From Deltaproteobacteria bacterium (GTDB lineage Bacteria; Desulfobacterota; Binatia; Binatales; Binataceae), in NCBI GenBank assembly GCA_021799555.1, contig JAJZAG010000229.1, positions 1 to 6,171 on the forward strand: a stretch of 6,171 nucleotides of DNA. Direction: 5' to 3'. The position numbers were made by a program, and so were the translations under genes. Numbering within the stretch: the stretch's first letter is position 1; the number at the start of each line of letters is the position of its first letter. The notes beneath the pieces were generated by a model. It did no database searches, had not been told where the DNA came from, and worked only from the letters and a program-made list of their open reading frames with translations. Shown here in pieces: positions 1-5,327 of the stretch.

Positions 1-139
1 CGCGCTGCGCGCGCCGGCTTGCGCCGCCCTTGACCGCGACCGTCGCTCCGGCTCGATGGTGATTATGCAGTCGCCGTTGGCGACTGCTGCGTTAAGCAGC
101 CATTTACTACTAACTGCTCACACACGAAATTCCTGACAC
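1..139. repeat. Mobile-element end, left copy of a 139-bp direct repeat
   Basis: This segment is repeated at 2528-2666 with a single difference that I found (T at 108, C at 2635). Both copies finish in the same way, ACACGAAATTCCTGACAC, and the sequence diverges immediately afterwards, which marks the outer end of a transposable element. Read inward the tip is GTGTCAGGAATTTCGTGTG, which resembles IS256-family tips as I remember them; that family assignment is inference. The copy contains a perfect 9-bp hairpin (67-75 with 79-87, loop GTT) and an overlapping 5-bp hairpin (86-90 with 96-100). The element continues off the left edge. Its tip lies directly against a transposase frame that has lost its start, so it probably inserted into that older element. 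Confidence 0.75.
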
Positions 140-652
140 CTCCTCTACCAGCAGACTTTCCTCGATACCTACACCAAGCCGGCCTTCGCCAAACTCTACG
201 ATCGCAAGACCCCGCTGGTCGCCGCGGATCTGCTCAACGACCGGGTGATTCCGTGGTTCGATGAGCACGGGGTCGCGCTCACGCGCGTGCTCACCGACCG
301 CGGCACCGAGTATTGCGGGACGCCTGAGCGCCACGAGTACGAACTGTACCTGGCGGTGGAGAACATCGATCACACCCGGACCAAGGTGAAGAGCCCGCAG
401 ACCAACGGCATCGTCGAGCGCTTCCACCGGACCGTGCTCAACGAATTCTATCGGGTCGCGTTCCGACGCCGGATCTATTCGAGCATCGAGCAGTTGCAGA
501 CGGACCTCGATCTCTGGATCAAGGAATACAACGAGGTGCGTCCGCATCAGGGCCGCTGGTGCTACGGCAAGACCCCGCTGCAGACCTTTCTCGACGGCGT
601 GGCGCTGGCGCGGGAAAAGACCCTCGACCGGACCCAGGAGCAGTCGTTGTGA
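140..652 (+). pseudogene. IS481-type transposase, 5'-truncated (catalytic core and C-terminus)
   Basis: The frame reads without interruption from about 140 to the TGA at 650-652, but an in-frame stop at 134-136 lies inside the neighbouring element end. The N-terminal helix-turn-helix half is therefore missing. What remains is the integrase-like (rve) domain of an IS481/IS3-type DDE transposase. It shows QQTFLDTY with the first Asp at 164-166, LTDRGTEYCG with the second Asp at 296-298, and NGIVERFHRT with the Glu at 416-418. It ends with the conserved EYNEVRPHQGRWCYGKTP. All three catalytic positions survive, so the loss is only at the 5' end. The abrupt junction with the repeat at 1-139 suggests interruption by another insertion sequence. 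A shorter protein from the internal GTG at 245 would lack the first catalytic Asp and should be inactive. Confidence 0.85.
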
Positions 653-810
653 GAACTGGCCGCCTCCTGTGGCGGTTGCGTCAGCAACCGCCTAATTACC
701 TTCGCCAGCCGCAGCGACGGCGCGTAGTCAAGGGCGGCGAAGCCGGCGCCAAGCGCGCACCCTTGACGGCGTGCCGGCGCGGAGGCTATCGCTGGGTGCG
801 ACATCTGACA
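653..810. repeat. Palindrome-rich module downstream of the IS481-type transposase, divergent inverted copy of 2485-2666
   Basis: The stretch begins at the transposase stop. It holds a perfect 9-bp hairpin (671-679 with 684-692, loop GTCA). Further on an inverted repeat, GTCAAGGG at 727-734 and CCCTTGAC at 760-767, encloses a GC-rich centre, followed by GGCGTGCCGGCGCGGAGGCT up to 787. The block 727-788 is the reverse complement, with small changes, of 2495-2561. The order hairpin, TAAT-containing linker, GCAGCGACGG, GTCAAGGG palindrome is kept in both. The CTGACA ending at 810 may be the outer tip of the IS481-type element; this is inference. Position 811 to about 888 shows nothing I recognise. 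Confidence 0.6.
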
Positions 811-918
811 CTGGACCTAACCAACAGACCCTCTCGACCTCACTGCCTGTCAGATCATATTCCAGCTTTTACAAATAATTGTCGCTGACCGGCAAGAATA
901 GTTGACGCCGAGCAGCCG

Positions 919-1047
919 ATGGAGATAACCGGCGGCGAGCACAACACCTATCGTCTGCTCGCCTACGTCGCGTTGACCATGAATCTCGGCTGGAGGTCGT
1001 ACGTGCTTTCCCTGCCCAAACCCTTTTACACACTTAAAGCCGCTTGA
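919..1047 (+). CDS. Possible small or remnant gene, 42 residues, unrecognised
   Basis: The frame runs from ATG 919 to TGA 1045-1047 and is open upstream to the TGA at 886-888. The predicted peptide begins MEITGGEHNTYRLLAYVALT and ends LPKPFYTLKAA. It has a mixed hydrophobic centre but no motif I can place. About three quarters of its third codon positions are G or C by my count, as expected for a coding frame in this genome. No convincing Shine-Dalgarno sequence precedes the ATG. It lies 43 bases before the small cysteine-motif gene on the same strand. It may be the tail of a gene cut off by the neighbouring IS element, or a genuine microprotein; a chance frame is also possible. Confidence 0.3.
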   Translation: MEITGGEHNTYRLLAYVALTMNLGWRSYVLSLPKPFYTLKAA

Positions 1048-1077
1048 CCGGCGATTCACAACATTTGACGATTACTC

Positions 1078-1083
1078 GGAGGG
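1078..1083 (+). promoter_or_regulatory. Ribosome binding site of the small cysteine-motif gene
   Basis: GGAGGG matches the anti-Shine-Dalgarno closely and sits 7 bases before ATG 1091. It is the main reason for accepting this short frame as a real gene and for fixing its start. Confidence 0.7.
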
Positions 1084-1090
1084 ATTTGTA

Positions 1091-1258
1091 ATGGAACCTA
1101 AGTGGTGGCAAACCAACGATCGAGTTGAAGCGGACGGCGCATATTCGTGCAAACTATGTGGCGATACGATCGCCCTGACAGCCGGATCGACATTTCCGCC
1201 CTGCAAACGCGATCTAACTCCCACAGCATGGTTCGGCCCGAAGCCGGACTCTGCCTGA
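1091..1258 (+). CDS. Small cysteine-motif (degenerate zinc-ribbon-like) protein, 55 residues
   Basis: ATG 1091 is preceded by a strong Shine-Dalgarno, GGAGGG at 1078-1083, with a 7-base spacer. The frame closes with TGA at 1256-1258. The product begins MEPKWWQTNDRVEADGAY, followed by CKLCGDTIALTAGSTFPPC. That arrangement, a CxxCG knuckle and a second Cys after an FPP turn, resembles small zinc-ribbon proteins of the form 'G-Y-x-C-x-x-C-G ... G-x-x-F-P-x-C'. Here the second pair is incomplete: only one Cys follows (CKRD in place of CxxC), and there is no His. Metal binding is therefore uncertain. No signal peptide or membrane segment is visible. The gene converges tail-to-tail on the Mrr-type endonuclease with 7 bases between stop codons. 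I do not know its function; the start is well supported. Confidence 0.65.
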   Translation: MEPKWWQTNDRVEADGAYSCKLCGDTIALTAGSTFPPCKRDLTPTAWFGPKPDSA

Positions 1259-1265
1259 ACTTAGG

Positions 1266-2159
1266 CTAACTCCAGCCACGGTTCTCTCGAAACCTCGCTA
1301 TAAGCTCGCCCAGCTGCTCCCTGTCAACCAATTCGCAATTGTTAGCGGCGGCCAGCCTCCGAGCCCCATCCGTAAATCTGCTATTGGTGACGACCATTGC
1401 CCGATGGCAGTGATAGAGGGCGATAGCAGCGACTGCTTGCTGTACGGCATCGTTAGAAACCCGCCCATGATACCGTTTGGCCTGACACACAATTTTCTCG
1501 CCATCCTTCGAGAGAAGCAGGTCGCATCCCTGATCTCCCGAACGGCCGGTTTCCTGTACGTCGTAGCCGTGGTGGCGGAAAAGGGCCGCTAGATACCGCT
1601 CGAATCGTCTCCCCGACATATTGTCCACGTCTGCAAGCCGAACGGCTTTGAGCGCACGTAAGCGCTGCCACCGCCTGCGCACCTTCCAATAAACAGCTAA
1701 CGAAATTAGGCCTATCGGAATCGGCGACAGTAATGCAGTTTCGACGGGATGTTGCTCAGCGAAGTCGATGGCCGGCGGAATAAATACTAAAGCTGCGAAA
1801 AATGCGAGCGCGACAACGGCTTCCAGTGGGTTCTTGAATTTCAAACTTCGAGCGCGGTGCGGCGAGTAGAGCCCTCTGGCGCGACGCTGCCGGAAACTGC
1901 GAATGGGCGATGATCGAAAAACGCGCGGAGATCGAGGAACTTTCGGAAGCTTAAACGGCCTGACCATCCGCACTTTGGGCATCTTTGGAAGCCGCGGTGA
2001 TCGAGGAATTTTCAGCTTCGGTATTTTTGGAAGCTTAAACGGCCTGACCATCTGCACCTTGGGCATCTTTGGAAGCTGCGGTGATAGAGGAATCTTCAGC
2101 TTCGGTGCTTTTGGAATTCGCGGTGCTTTTGGAGTATGCCAACCCTTGTGTCTGGCCAT
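1266..2159 (-). CDS. Membrane-anchored Mrr-type restriction endonuclease with cationic proline-rich repeat N-terminus
   Basis: The product is 297 residues. Residues 1-110 are highly basic with proline about every third residue (KAPRIPKAPK and similar), including two tandem 28-residue units at 23-50 and 51-78. Two hydrophobic segments follow, about 112-132 and 141-160, joined by an acidic loop and closed by RRRWQRLR. The positive-inside rule places both ends in the cytoplasm. Residues 180-285 form an Mrr-type catalytic domain of the PD-(D/E)xK fold. Visible motifs are FERYLAALF (E187), GDQGCDLL (D213), the core CQAKRY (Q226, K228), and the conserved downstream AVQQAVAAIALY and VVTNSRFTDGARRLA. 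Mrr-family enzymes cut DNA, often modified DNA. Here that is inferred, and the target is unknown. ATG 2159 lies 5 bases after the stop of a conjugation-protein remnant, with no strong Shine-Dalgarno, so translational coupling to that gene once seems likely. Confidence 0.85.
   Translation of the reverse strand: MARHKGWHTPKAPRIPKAPKLKIPLSPQLPKMPKVQMVRPFKLPKIPKLKIPRSPRLPKMPKVRMVRPFKLPKVPRSPRVFRSSPIRSFRQRRARGLYSPHRARSLKFKNPLEAVVALAFFAALVFIPPAIDFAEQHPVETALLSPIPIGLISLAVYWKVRRRWQRLRALKAVRLADVDNMSGRRFERYLAALFRHHGYDVQETGRSGDQGCDLLLSKDGEKIVCQAKRYHGRVSNDAVQQAVAAIALYHCHRAMVVTNSRFTDGARRLAAANNCELVDREQLGELIARFRENRGWS
1926..2093 (-). repeat. 84-bp tandem duplication inside the Mrr-type gene
   Basis: Units 1926-2009 and 2010-2093 are nearly identical at the DNA level; both share long blocks such as AAGCTTAAACGGCCTGACCA. 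They encode the two 28-residue repeats, each with the core PKMPKV(Q/R)MVRPFKLPK. The phase is exactly 28 codons, so copy number could change without shifting the frame. The high DNA identity suggests a recent duplication by slippage or unequal recombination. Confidence 0.85.
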
Positions 2160-2164
2160 AGGCT

Positions 2165-2368
2165 CTACGGCCGGCTTCCCGCGGTGGACGAGCCGCCTTT
2201 GATGCGAGCGAGCATATCAGGTCGGCGGAAGTAGATCGCGCGGCCGCAGCGCAGGGGCGGGGCGTTCTGGATGAGCACGATCTGTTCGTCGTAGCGCAGG
2301 TTCTACAGGATTTCTTCGGGCTTGATAAGGCGGCGGGCAAGCTCTTGCTGGCTGGTACTGCGCAATGT
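2165..2368 (-). pseudogene. VirD4/TraG-like type IV secretion coupling protein, C-terminal remnant
   Basis: Read on the minus strand, the frame ending at the TAG 2165-2167 gives QQELARRLIKPEEIL, then a stop (TAG at 2303-2305), then NLRYDEQIVLIQNAPPLRCG and RAIYFRRPDMLARIKGG. This matches the end of VirD4/TraG coupling proteins as I know the family: a '(R)RLhxPEEI', an acidic 'D(E)QI' strand, a 'PPhRC' turn and 'AIYFRRPDM'. These ATPases deliver DNA-relaxase complexes to the conjugation channel at the inner membrane. The copy is dead: it has an internal amber codon, another in-frame stop at 2369-2371, and no ATPase domain in the window. Its stop is followed 5 bases later by the start of the Mrr-type gene, an operon-like spacing. 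It implies that the nuclease belonged to an integrative conjugative element or plasmid. The family call is from memory of motifs, not a search. Confidence 0.65.
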
Positions 2369-2484
2369 TCAGGCGCGCTGGAAAAATCCGCCGATCACAT
2401 GGCAAGCTGCCAAAGCTCAATTGGCGATCCAGTTCGAGGACCGATTCCTGCTGATGCAATGAGCAATGGAACCACTGGCATCAT

Positions 2485-2666
2485 ATCGCCGCGCTAGCCT
2501 CCGCGCCGGCACGCCGTCAAGGGTTCGCGCGCTGCGCGCGCCGGCTTGCGCCGCCCTTGACCGCGACCGTCGCTCCGGCTCGATGGTGATTATGCAGTCG
2601 CCGTTGGCGACTGCTGCGTTAAGCAGCCATTTACCACTAACTGCTCACACACGAAATTCCTGACAC
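2485..2666. repeat. Mobile-element end module, right copy (139-bp identical part 2528-2666)
   Basis: Bases 2528-2666 repeat 1-139, and 2485-2527 shows the inner part that is off the window in the left copy. Features are GTCAAGGG (2516-2523) facing CCCTTGAC (2554-2561), a GC-rich alternating centre, a perfect 9-bp hairpin (2594-2602 with 2606-2614, loop GTT), and the tip ACACGAAATTCCTGACAC ending at 2666. The outer tip abuts the truncated IS1182-type frame. No transposase for the element itself is seen inside, only 2369-2484 without recognisable coding. This copy is therefore either a solo end left by deletion or a non-autonomous (MITE-like) element. Confidence 0.75.
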
Positions 2667-2958
2667 TCCCTATTCACCGCTGATCAAGGGCAATGCGACG
2701 TATAAACTCGACCCGGACGAGCCGCATCCCAAGGACCCTCCGGCCATCGCGGAATACCGCGCGCGGATGGCGTCGGCCGAGAGCAAGGAGATCTATCAGC
2801 AGCGCGCGGCCACCATCGAGACCATCAACGGCGACGTGAAGAGCTACCGTGGTCTGCGCCGCCTGCTGGCGCGCGGCAGCGCCAAAGTGCCTGCGGTTGC
2901 GCTGTGGTCGGCGCTCACTTACAACATTTTACGCAGCATCAGAATGGGATGGCTCTGA
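2667..2958 (+). pseudogene. IS1182-type transposase, C-terminal fragment
   Basis: The frame reads from the element junction (2667) to TGA 2956-2958 with no internal stop. Upstream it is closed by a TAA at 2638-2640 inside the repeat, so the N-terminal two thirds or more are gone. The remaining residues run from YSPLIKGNATYKLDPDEPHP to the carboxy end. They include EIYQQRAATIETINGDVK, which carries the Y-x2-R-x4-E-x6-K signature around the last catalytic Glu (2818-2820), then YRGLRRLLARG and VALWSALTYNILRSIRMGWL. This is the DDE C-terminal region typical of IS1182-family transposases. Without the two upstream catalytic Asp residues it cannot be active. It was probably cut when the element ending at 2666 inserted or when an adjacent deletion occurred. 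Confidence 0.8.
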
Positions 2959-3190
2959 ACTGATCGACTAACCAAGCATCGAACAACTCACCAGCTTTCA
3001 CCACCGATCCGGAGTTCCACCCAATTCGGGATCGACCGGTGGATTGGCAAATCGCTCACGGCCCAATTCACTCACGAACTCTGAGTCCCTTGCCTCGAAT
3101 GATCTGCGGGTTATTGCTGTTAACACCCACGGAACACAGGAGATGAAAACCCAGAGGAGCGAGATTCCGAGTTAAAAGCGTTACGACTGG

Positions 3191-3220
3191 TTGACAACCG
3201 GAAAGCCGGTTGCTAAAAAT
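3191..3220 (+). promoter_or_regulatory. Candidate sigma-70 promoter of the TetR-family gene
   Basis: A perfect -35 hexamer TTGACA (3191-3196) is followed after 17 bases by TAAAAA (3214-3219), which matches four of six positions of the -10 consensus. This places transcription start about 15-20 bases before ATG 3243. The spacer is almost fully occupied by a palindrome, as expected for a repressible promoter. Confidence 0.5.
3195..3212. promoter_or_regulatory. Probable operator palindrome for the adjacent TetR-family regulator
   Basis: CAACCGGAAAGCCGGTTG is a perfect 7-bp inverted repeat with a 4-base centre, lying between the candidate -35 and -10 boxes. On its left it overlaps a second palindrome, GGTTGACAACC (3189-3199), so half-sites of the GGTTG type recur three times. 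TetR-family dimers bind such 14-20 bp palindromes. Autoregulation is inferred from position. Confidence 0.5.
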
Positions 3221-3242
3221 ATCTGGCGGTGGTTAGTAGATT

Positions 3243-3908
3243 ATGTCCAATTTGCAAGAAGAAAGAAGCGCAGAGACGAGGCGAAGAATTCTCGAAGCGG
3301 CCGTGAAATGTCTTGCGGAGCGCGGGTATACCGGCACCACGATTGCCGAGGTGGCCGTGCGCGCGGGAGTTTCGCGCGGCGCTGAGATGCATCACTTCCC
3401 CAAGAAAGAAGCATTGGTCATCGCCGCACTCGAGTATGTGTTCGAGCAACGACTCGAGGAATCGCGCGAAATCGCGAAGCGTCCGACAGCCAACGGAATG
3501 GATCGGCTGAGCTACGTCGTCGATCTGTTGTGGGACGTATACAAGGGCCCGGCTTTTCAGGCGTGGATCGAACTTGTGGTGGCCAGCCGGACCGACCCCG
3601 CTCTGCGTGATGCGGTACTGCGCATCAGCCAGGGATTCAGCCGAGCCAGTATCGAAATCTGGCAAGATATTCTGCGGCCCAATTCGTTCGAGGAGCGTTC
3701 GCTCAGCCTGCTCGACAGGATCATCAATGGCCAGCTCGAATCCATCGCTATTTCACGAATTCTCTATCCTCACAGCGATGTCGATCGGCCGGAATTGGTT
3801 GAGATGGTCGAGTGGACGAAGAAAATCGGGCACTTTCTCCTGAGGCATCAAGAGCCGATAACTCCTCGGTCAGACGAGACCGCGGCAGGGCAGTCGGCCG
3901 ACGGCTGA
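3243..3908 (+). CDS. TetR/AcrR-family transcriptional regulator
   Basis: The product is 221 residues, the usual length for the family. The N-terminus has the canonical DNA-binding domain: RRRILEAAVKCLAERGYTGT (about 13-32), then IAEVAVRAGVSRGAEMHHFP, with the recognition helix near residues 43-50, and KKEALVIAALEYVFEQR closing the fourth helix. Residues from about 75 to 205 are all-helical-looking and divergent, as in the ligand-binding and dimerisation domain. The ligand cannot be read from sequence. The last 15 or so residues are polar and probably disordered. ATG 3243 is preceded by only a weak GGTGG, but it gives the normal N-terminal extension before helix 1. The upstream palindrome suggests self-repression. 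An oxidoreductase gene follows 85 bases downstream on the same strand and is the most likely target. The start is reasonably secure. Confidence 0.9.
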   Translation: MSNLQEERSAETRRRILEAAVKCLAERGYTGTTIAEVAVRAGVSRGAEMHHFPKKEALVIAALEYVFEQRLEESREIAKRPTANGMDRLSYVVDLLWDVYKGPAFQAWIELVVASRTDPALRDAVLRISQGFSRASIEIWQDILRPNSFEERSLSLLDRIINGQLESIAISRILYPHSDVDRPELVEMVEWTKKIGHFLLRHQEPITPRSDETAAGQSADG

Positions 3909-3923
3909 TGCGGCGAAGTCTGC

Positions 3924-3931
3924 GACCGGTC
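3924..3931. promoter_or_regulatory. Short palindrome in the regulator-oxidoreductase gap
   Basis: GACCGGTC is an 8-bp perfect palindrome sharing the ACCGG core with the operator-like site upstream of the regulator. It could be a weak second operator acting on the downstream gene, but 8-bp palindromes of this composition arise easily in GC-rich DNA. The rest of the 85-base gap shows no clear promoter or terminator. Confidence 0.2.
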
Positions 3932-3978
3932 CACTTTTTGTTTTCGCTGAGCTGAGCGGCGAGACCTGTGCACATTAT

Positions 3979-3984
3979 GAGGAG
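3979..3984 (+). promoter_or_regulatory. Ribosome binding site supporting a GTG start
   Basis: GAGGAG lies 9 bases before GTG 3994. An ATG at 3977 overlapping it is in another frame and ends after seven codons, so the GTG is the sensible start of the oxidoreductase. Confidence 0.6.
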
Positions 3985-3993
3985 AGCGCTCGA

Positions 3994-5031
3994 GTGTTAG
4001 CAATCGCGAAATCGTCCCGCCAGGTAGTCATCACCAAACGCGGCGGACCCGAGGTCCTTCGAGTCCGCGAGGTTCCCCTGCCGGAGTATGGCCCGGCTCA
4101 GGTACGCATCCGCGTCGCCGCGGCAGGCGTGGTGTTCGCGGATCTTTTGATGCGGGAAGGCCTTTATCCCGATATTCCCGAGTTCCCGTTCGTTCCGGGA
4201 GTCGAAGTGGCCGGCATCGTCGAGGCCAAGGGCGCCGAGGTCGACGGCTTCGAGATTGGAGACCGGGTCGCGGCGCTGTGTGGATTCGGCGGCTACACCG
4301 ACTGCCTGGTTATTGATTCTTGGCGCGCGGTAAGGATCCCCAAGAACGTTTCCGACGTTGATGCGGCCGCGCTGGTGGTCAACTACCTGACGGCATATCA
4401 GATGCTGTACCGGGTAGCGCATTCGCAGCCAGGACAAGCCATCCTCGTTCACGGAGCGGCAGGAGGTGTGGGCACCGCGCTCTTGGACCTGGCCGCTTGG
4501 ATGAAACTCAACGTGTGGGGCACCGCATCTCTGCAGAAGCATGACCTGGTTCGGAAGTACGGCGCGCATCCCATCGATTATCACCACGACGATTTCGTCG
4601 AGGTCCTTCGCCGTGAGGTCAAGGGCGGAGTCGGTGCGGTGTTTGATCCAATCGGAGGATCCTACTGGAGGCGCTCGATGCAGGTCCTGTCGCAGGGGGG
4701 CGTGCTCGTCGGTTACGGATTTTCGGCCGCCACCAGCGGGGGCAGATGGCGGCCGCTCAAGACGGTGGTGGAGCTTCTCAGGAACCCGCATCCGAGTCCG
4801 CTGGGACTGATGCCAACCAATAAAGGGATCTTCGGCTACAGCGCGCAAAATCTGTGTAAGGTCCGAACCGACTGGTACCACGAGGATTTGAGAAAACTGC
4901 TGGGACTGTGTTCCGAAGGAATTTTGCGGCCCCTGGTCGATCGATGCCTTCCGCTCGAAGAAGCGGCTGGAAGCCATCGCCTGCTGGGCAATTCCCAGAT
5001 TATCGGGAAAATCGTTCTTACCACTGCCTGA
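3994..5031 (+). CDS. MDR-family NADPH:quinone oxidoreductase-like protein
   Basis: The product is 345 residues, a normal length for zeta-crystallin/VAT-1-type medium-chain dehydrogenases/reductases. The N-terminal GroES-like part includes FPFVPGVEVAGIVEAKG (about 64-80) and FEIGDRVAAL (86-95). The Rossmann part carries the cofactor loop VHGAAGGVGTALLDLA (about 152-167) with the AxxGxxG-type glycines. The C-terminus has EGILRPLVDRCLPLEEAAGS and GKIVL, conserved in the QOR branch. The catalytic and structural zinc ligands of classical alcohol dehydrogenases are absent, so a zinc-free NAD(P)H-dependent reductase of quinones or enones is expected. The exact substrate is unknown. The GTG start at 3994 is favoured by GAGGAG at 3979-3984, 9 bases upstream. 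It is cytoplasmic, with no signal peptide. It probably responds to the TetR-family regulator upstream, either by read-through or from its own weak promoter. Confidence 0.88.
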   Translation: MLAIAKSSRQVVITKRGGPEVLRVREVPLPEYGPAQVRIRVAAAGVVFADLLMREGLYPDIPEFPFVPGVEVAGIVEAKGAEVDGFEIGDRVAALCGFGGYTDCLVIDSWRAVRIPKNVSDVDAAALVVNYLTAYQMLYRVAHSQPGQAILVHGAAGGVGTALLDLAAWMKLNVWGTASLQKHDLVRKYGAHPIDYHHDDFVEVLRREVKGGVGAVFDPIGGSYWRRSMQVLSQGGVLVGYGFSAATSGGRWRPLKTVVELLRNPHPSPLGLMPTNKGIFGYSAQNLCKVRTDWYHEDLRKLLGLCSEGILRPLVDRCLPLEEAAGSHRLLGNSQIIGKIVLTTA

Positions 5032-5042
5032 AATACGTCTGC

Positions 5043-5072
5043 GAGGGCCCGGCAAAACTCCACCGAGCCCTC
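5043..5072. terminator. Weak stem-loop after the oxidoreductase gene
   Basis: GAGGGC (5043-5048) pairs with GCCCTC (5067-5072) across an 18-base loop, 12 bases after the stop codon of the oxidoreductase gene. There is no T-tract, so it is at best an imperfect terminator between two convergent frames. Confidence 0.25.
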
Positions 5073-5106
5073 ATCTATCATCGATGCGATCGAGCCGGGG
5101 TAATGC

Positions 5107-5232
5107 TCAATCGCGCGCGACCAGTTCTTCAAGCGAATAGCGGGCAAGCCAGTAACGCAGGGTGCTGCGGGGAATTCCGATTCGTCTGGCGGCGCGCGAA
5201 ATGTTCCCGCTGGTCCCGCGAAGGACGTCCAC
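5107..5232 (-). pseudogene. Fis-type helix-turn-helix, C-terminal remnant of a regulator
   Basis: On the minus strand, the frame ending in TGA 5107-5109 reads VLRGTSGNISRAARR, then IGIPRSTLRYWLARYSLEEL. This is the Fis-type (HTH_8) DNA-binding helix-turn-helix that closes many sigma-54-dependent activators and other response regulators. The diagnostic pattern is 'GN-h-S-x-A-A-R-x-h-G-I-P-R-S-T-L-x-Y-x-L'. The frame stays open upstream past 5340 without a recognisable ATPase or receiver domain. The only early start I find in frame is a GTG at 5230-5232, without a Shine-Dalgarno sequence. That favours a truncated gene over an intact 41-residue protein. Upstream, IS21-like repeats from 5328 may mark what cut it. 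It faces the oxidoreductase gene tail-to-tail and may have belonged to a former regulator of that locus. Confidence 0.65.
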
Positions 5233-5327
5233 GGGTTGATCGCGGTAAGGAAGCCATTGCTCCCTGGTCGATGCGGGCGGGCAGCGGGGGATCGCGCCGT
5301 CCTGAAGCGGGTGTTTGCAACGCTCTG

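Noticed and set aside
110..547. Minus-strand frame of 145 codons opposite the IS481-type transposase
   Set aside because: Antisense to a recognisable DDE domain, no independent motif.
653..810. Integron attC site or CRISPR-like array
   Set aside because: No attC core sites, no integrase, and no regularly spaced repeats; the palindromes match the IS-associated module instead.
1..2666. Composite transposon formed by the two 139-bp direct repeats
   Set aside because: Only one end of each flanking element is visible and no transposase for it is in the window, so mobility of the 2.5-kb unit cannot be supported.
3997..5055. Long minus-strand frame opposite the oxidoreductase gene (352 codons)
   Set aside because: It is the antisense of a clearly conserved MDR enzyme; its product shows no domain and is explained by GC-rich codon bias.
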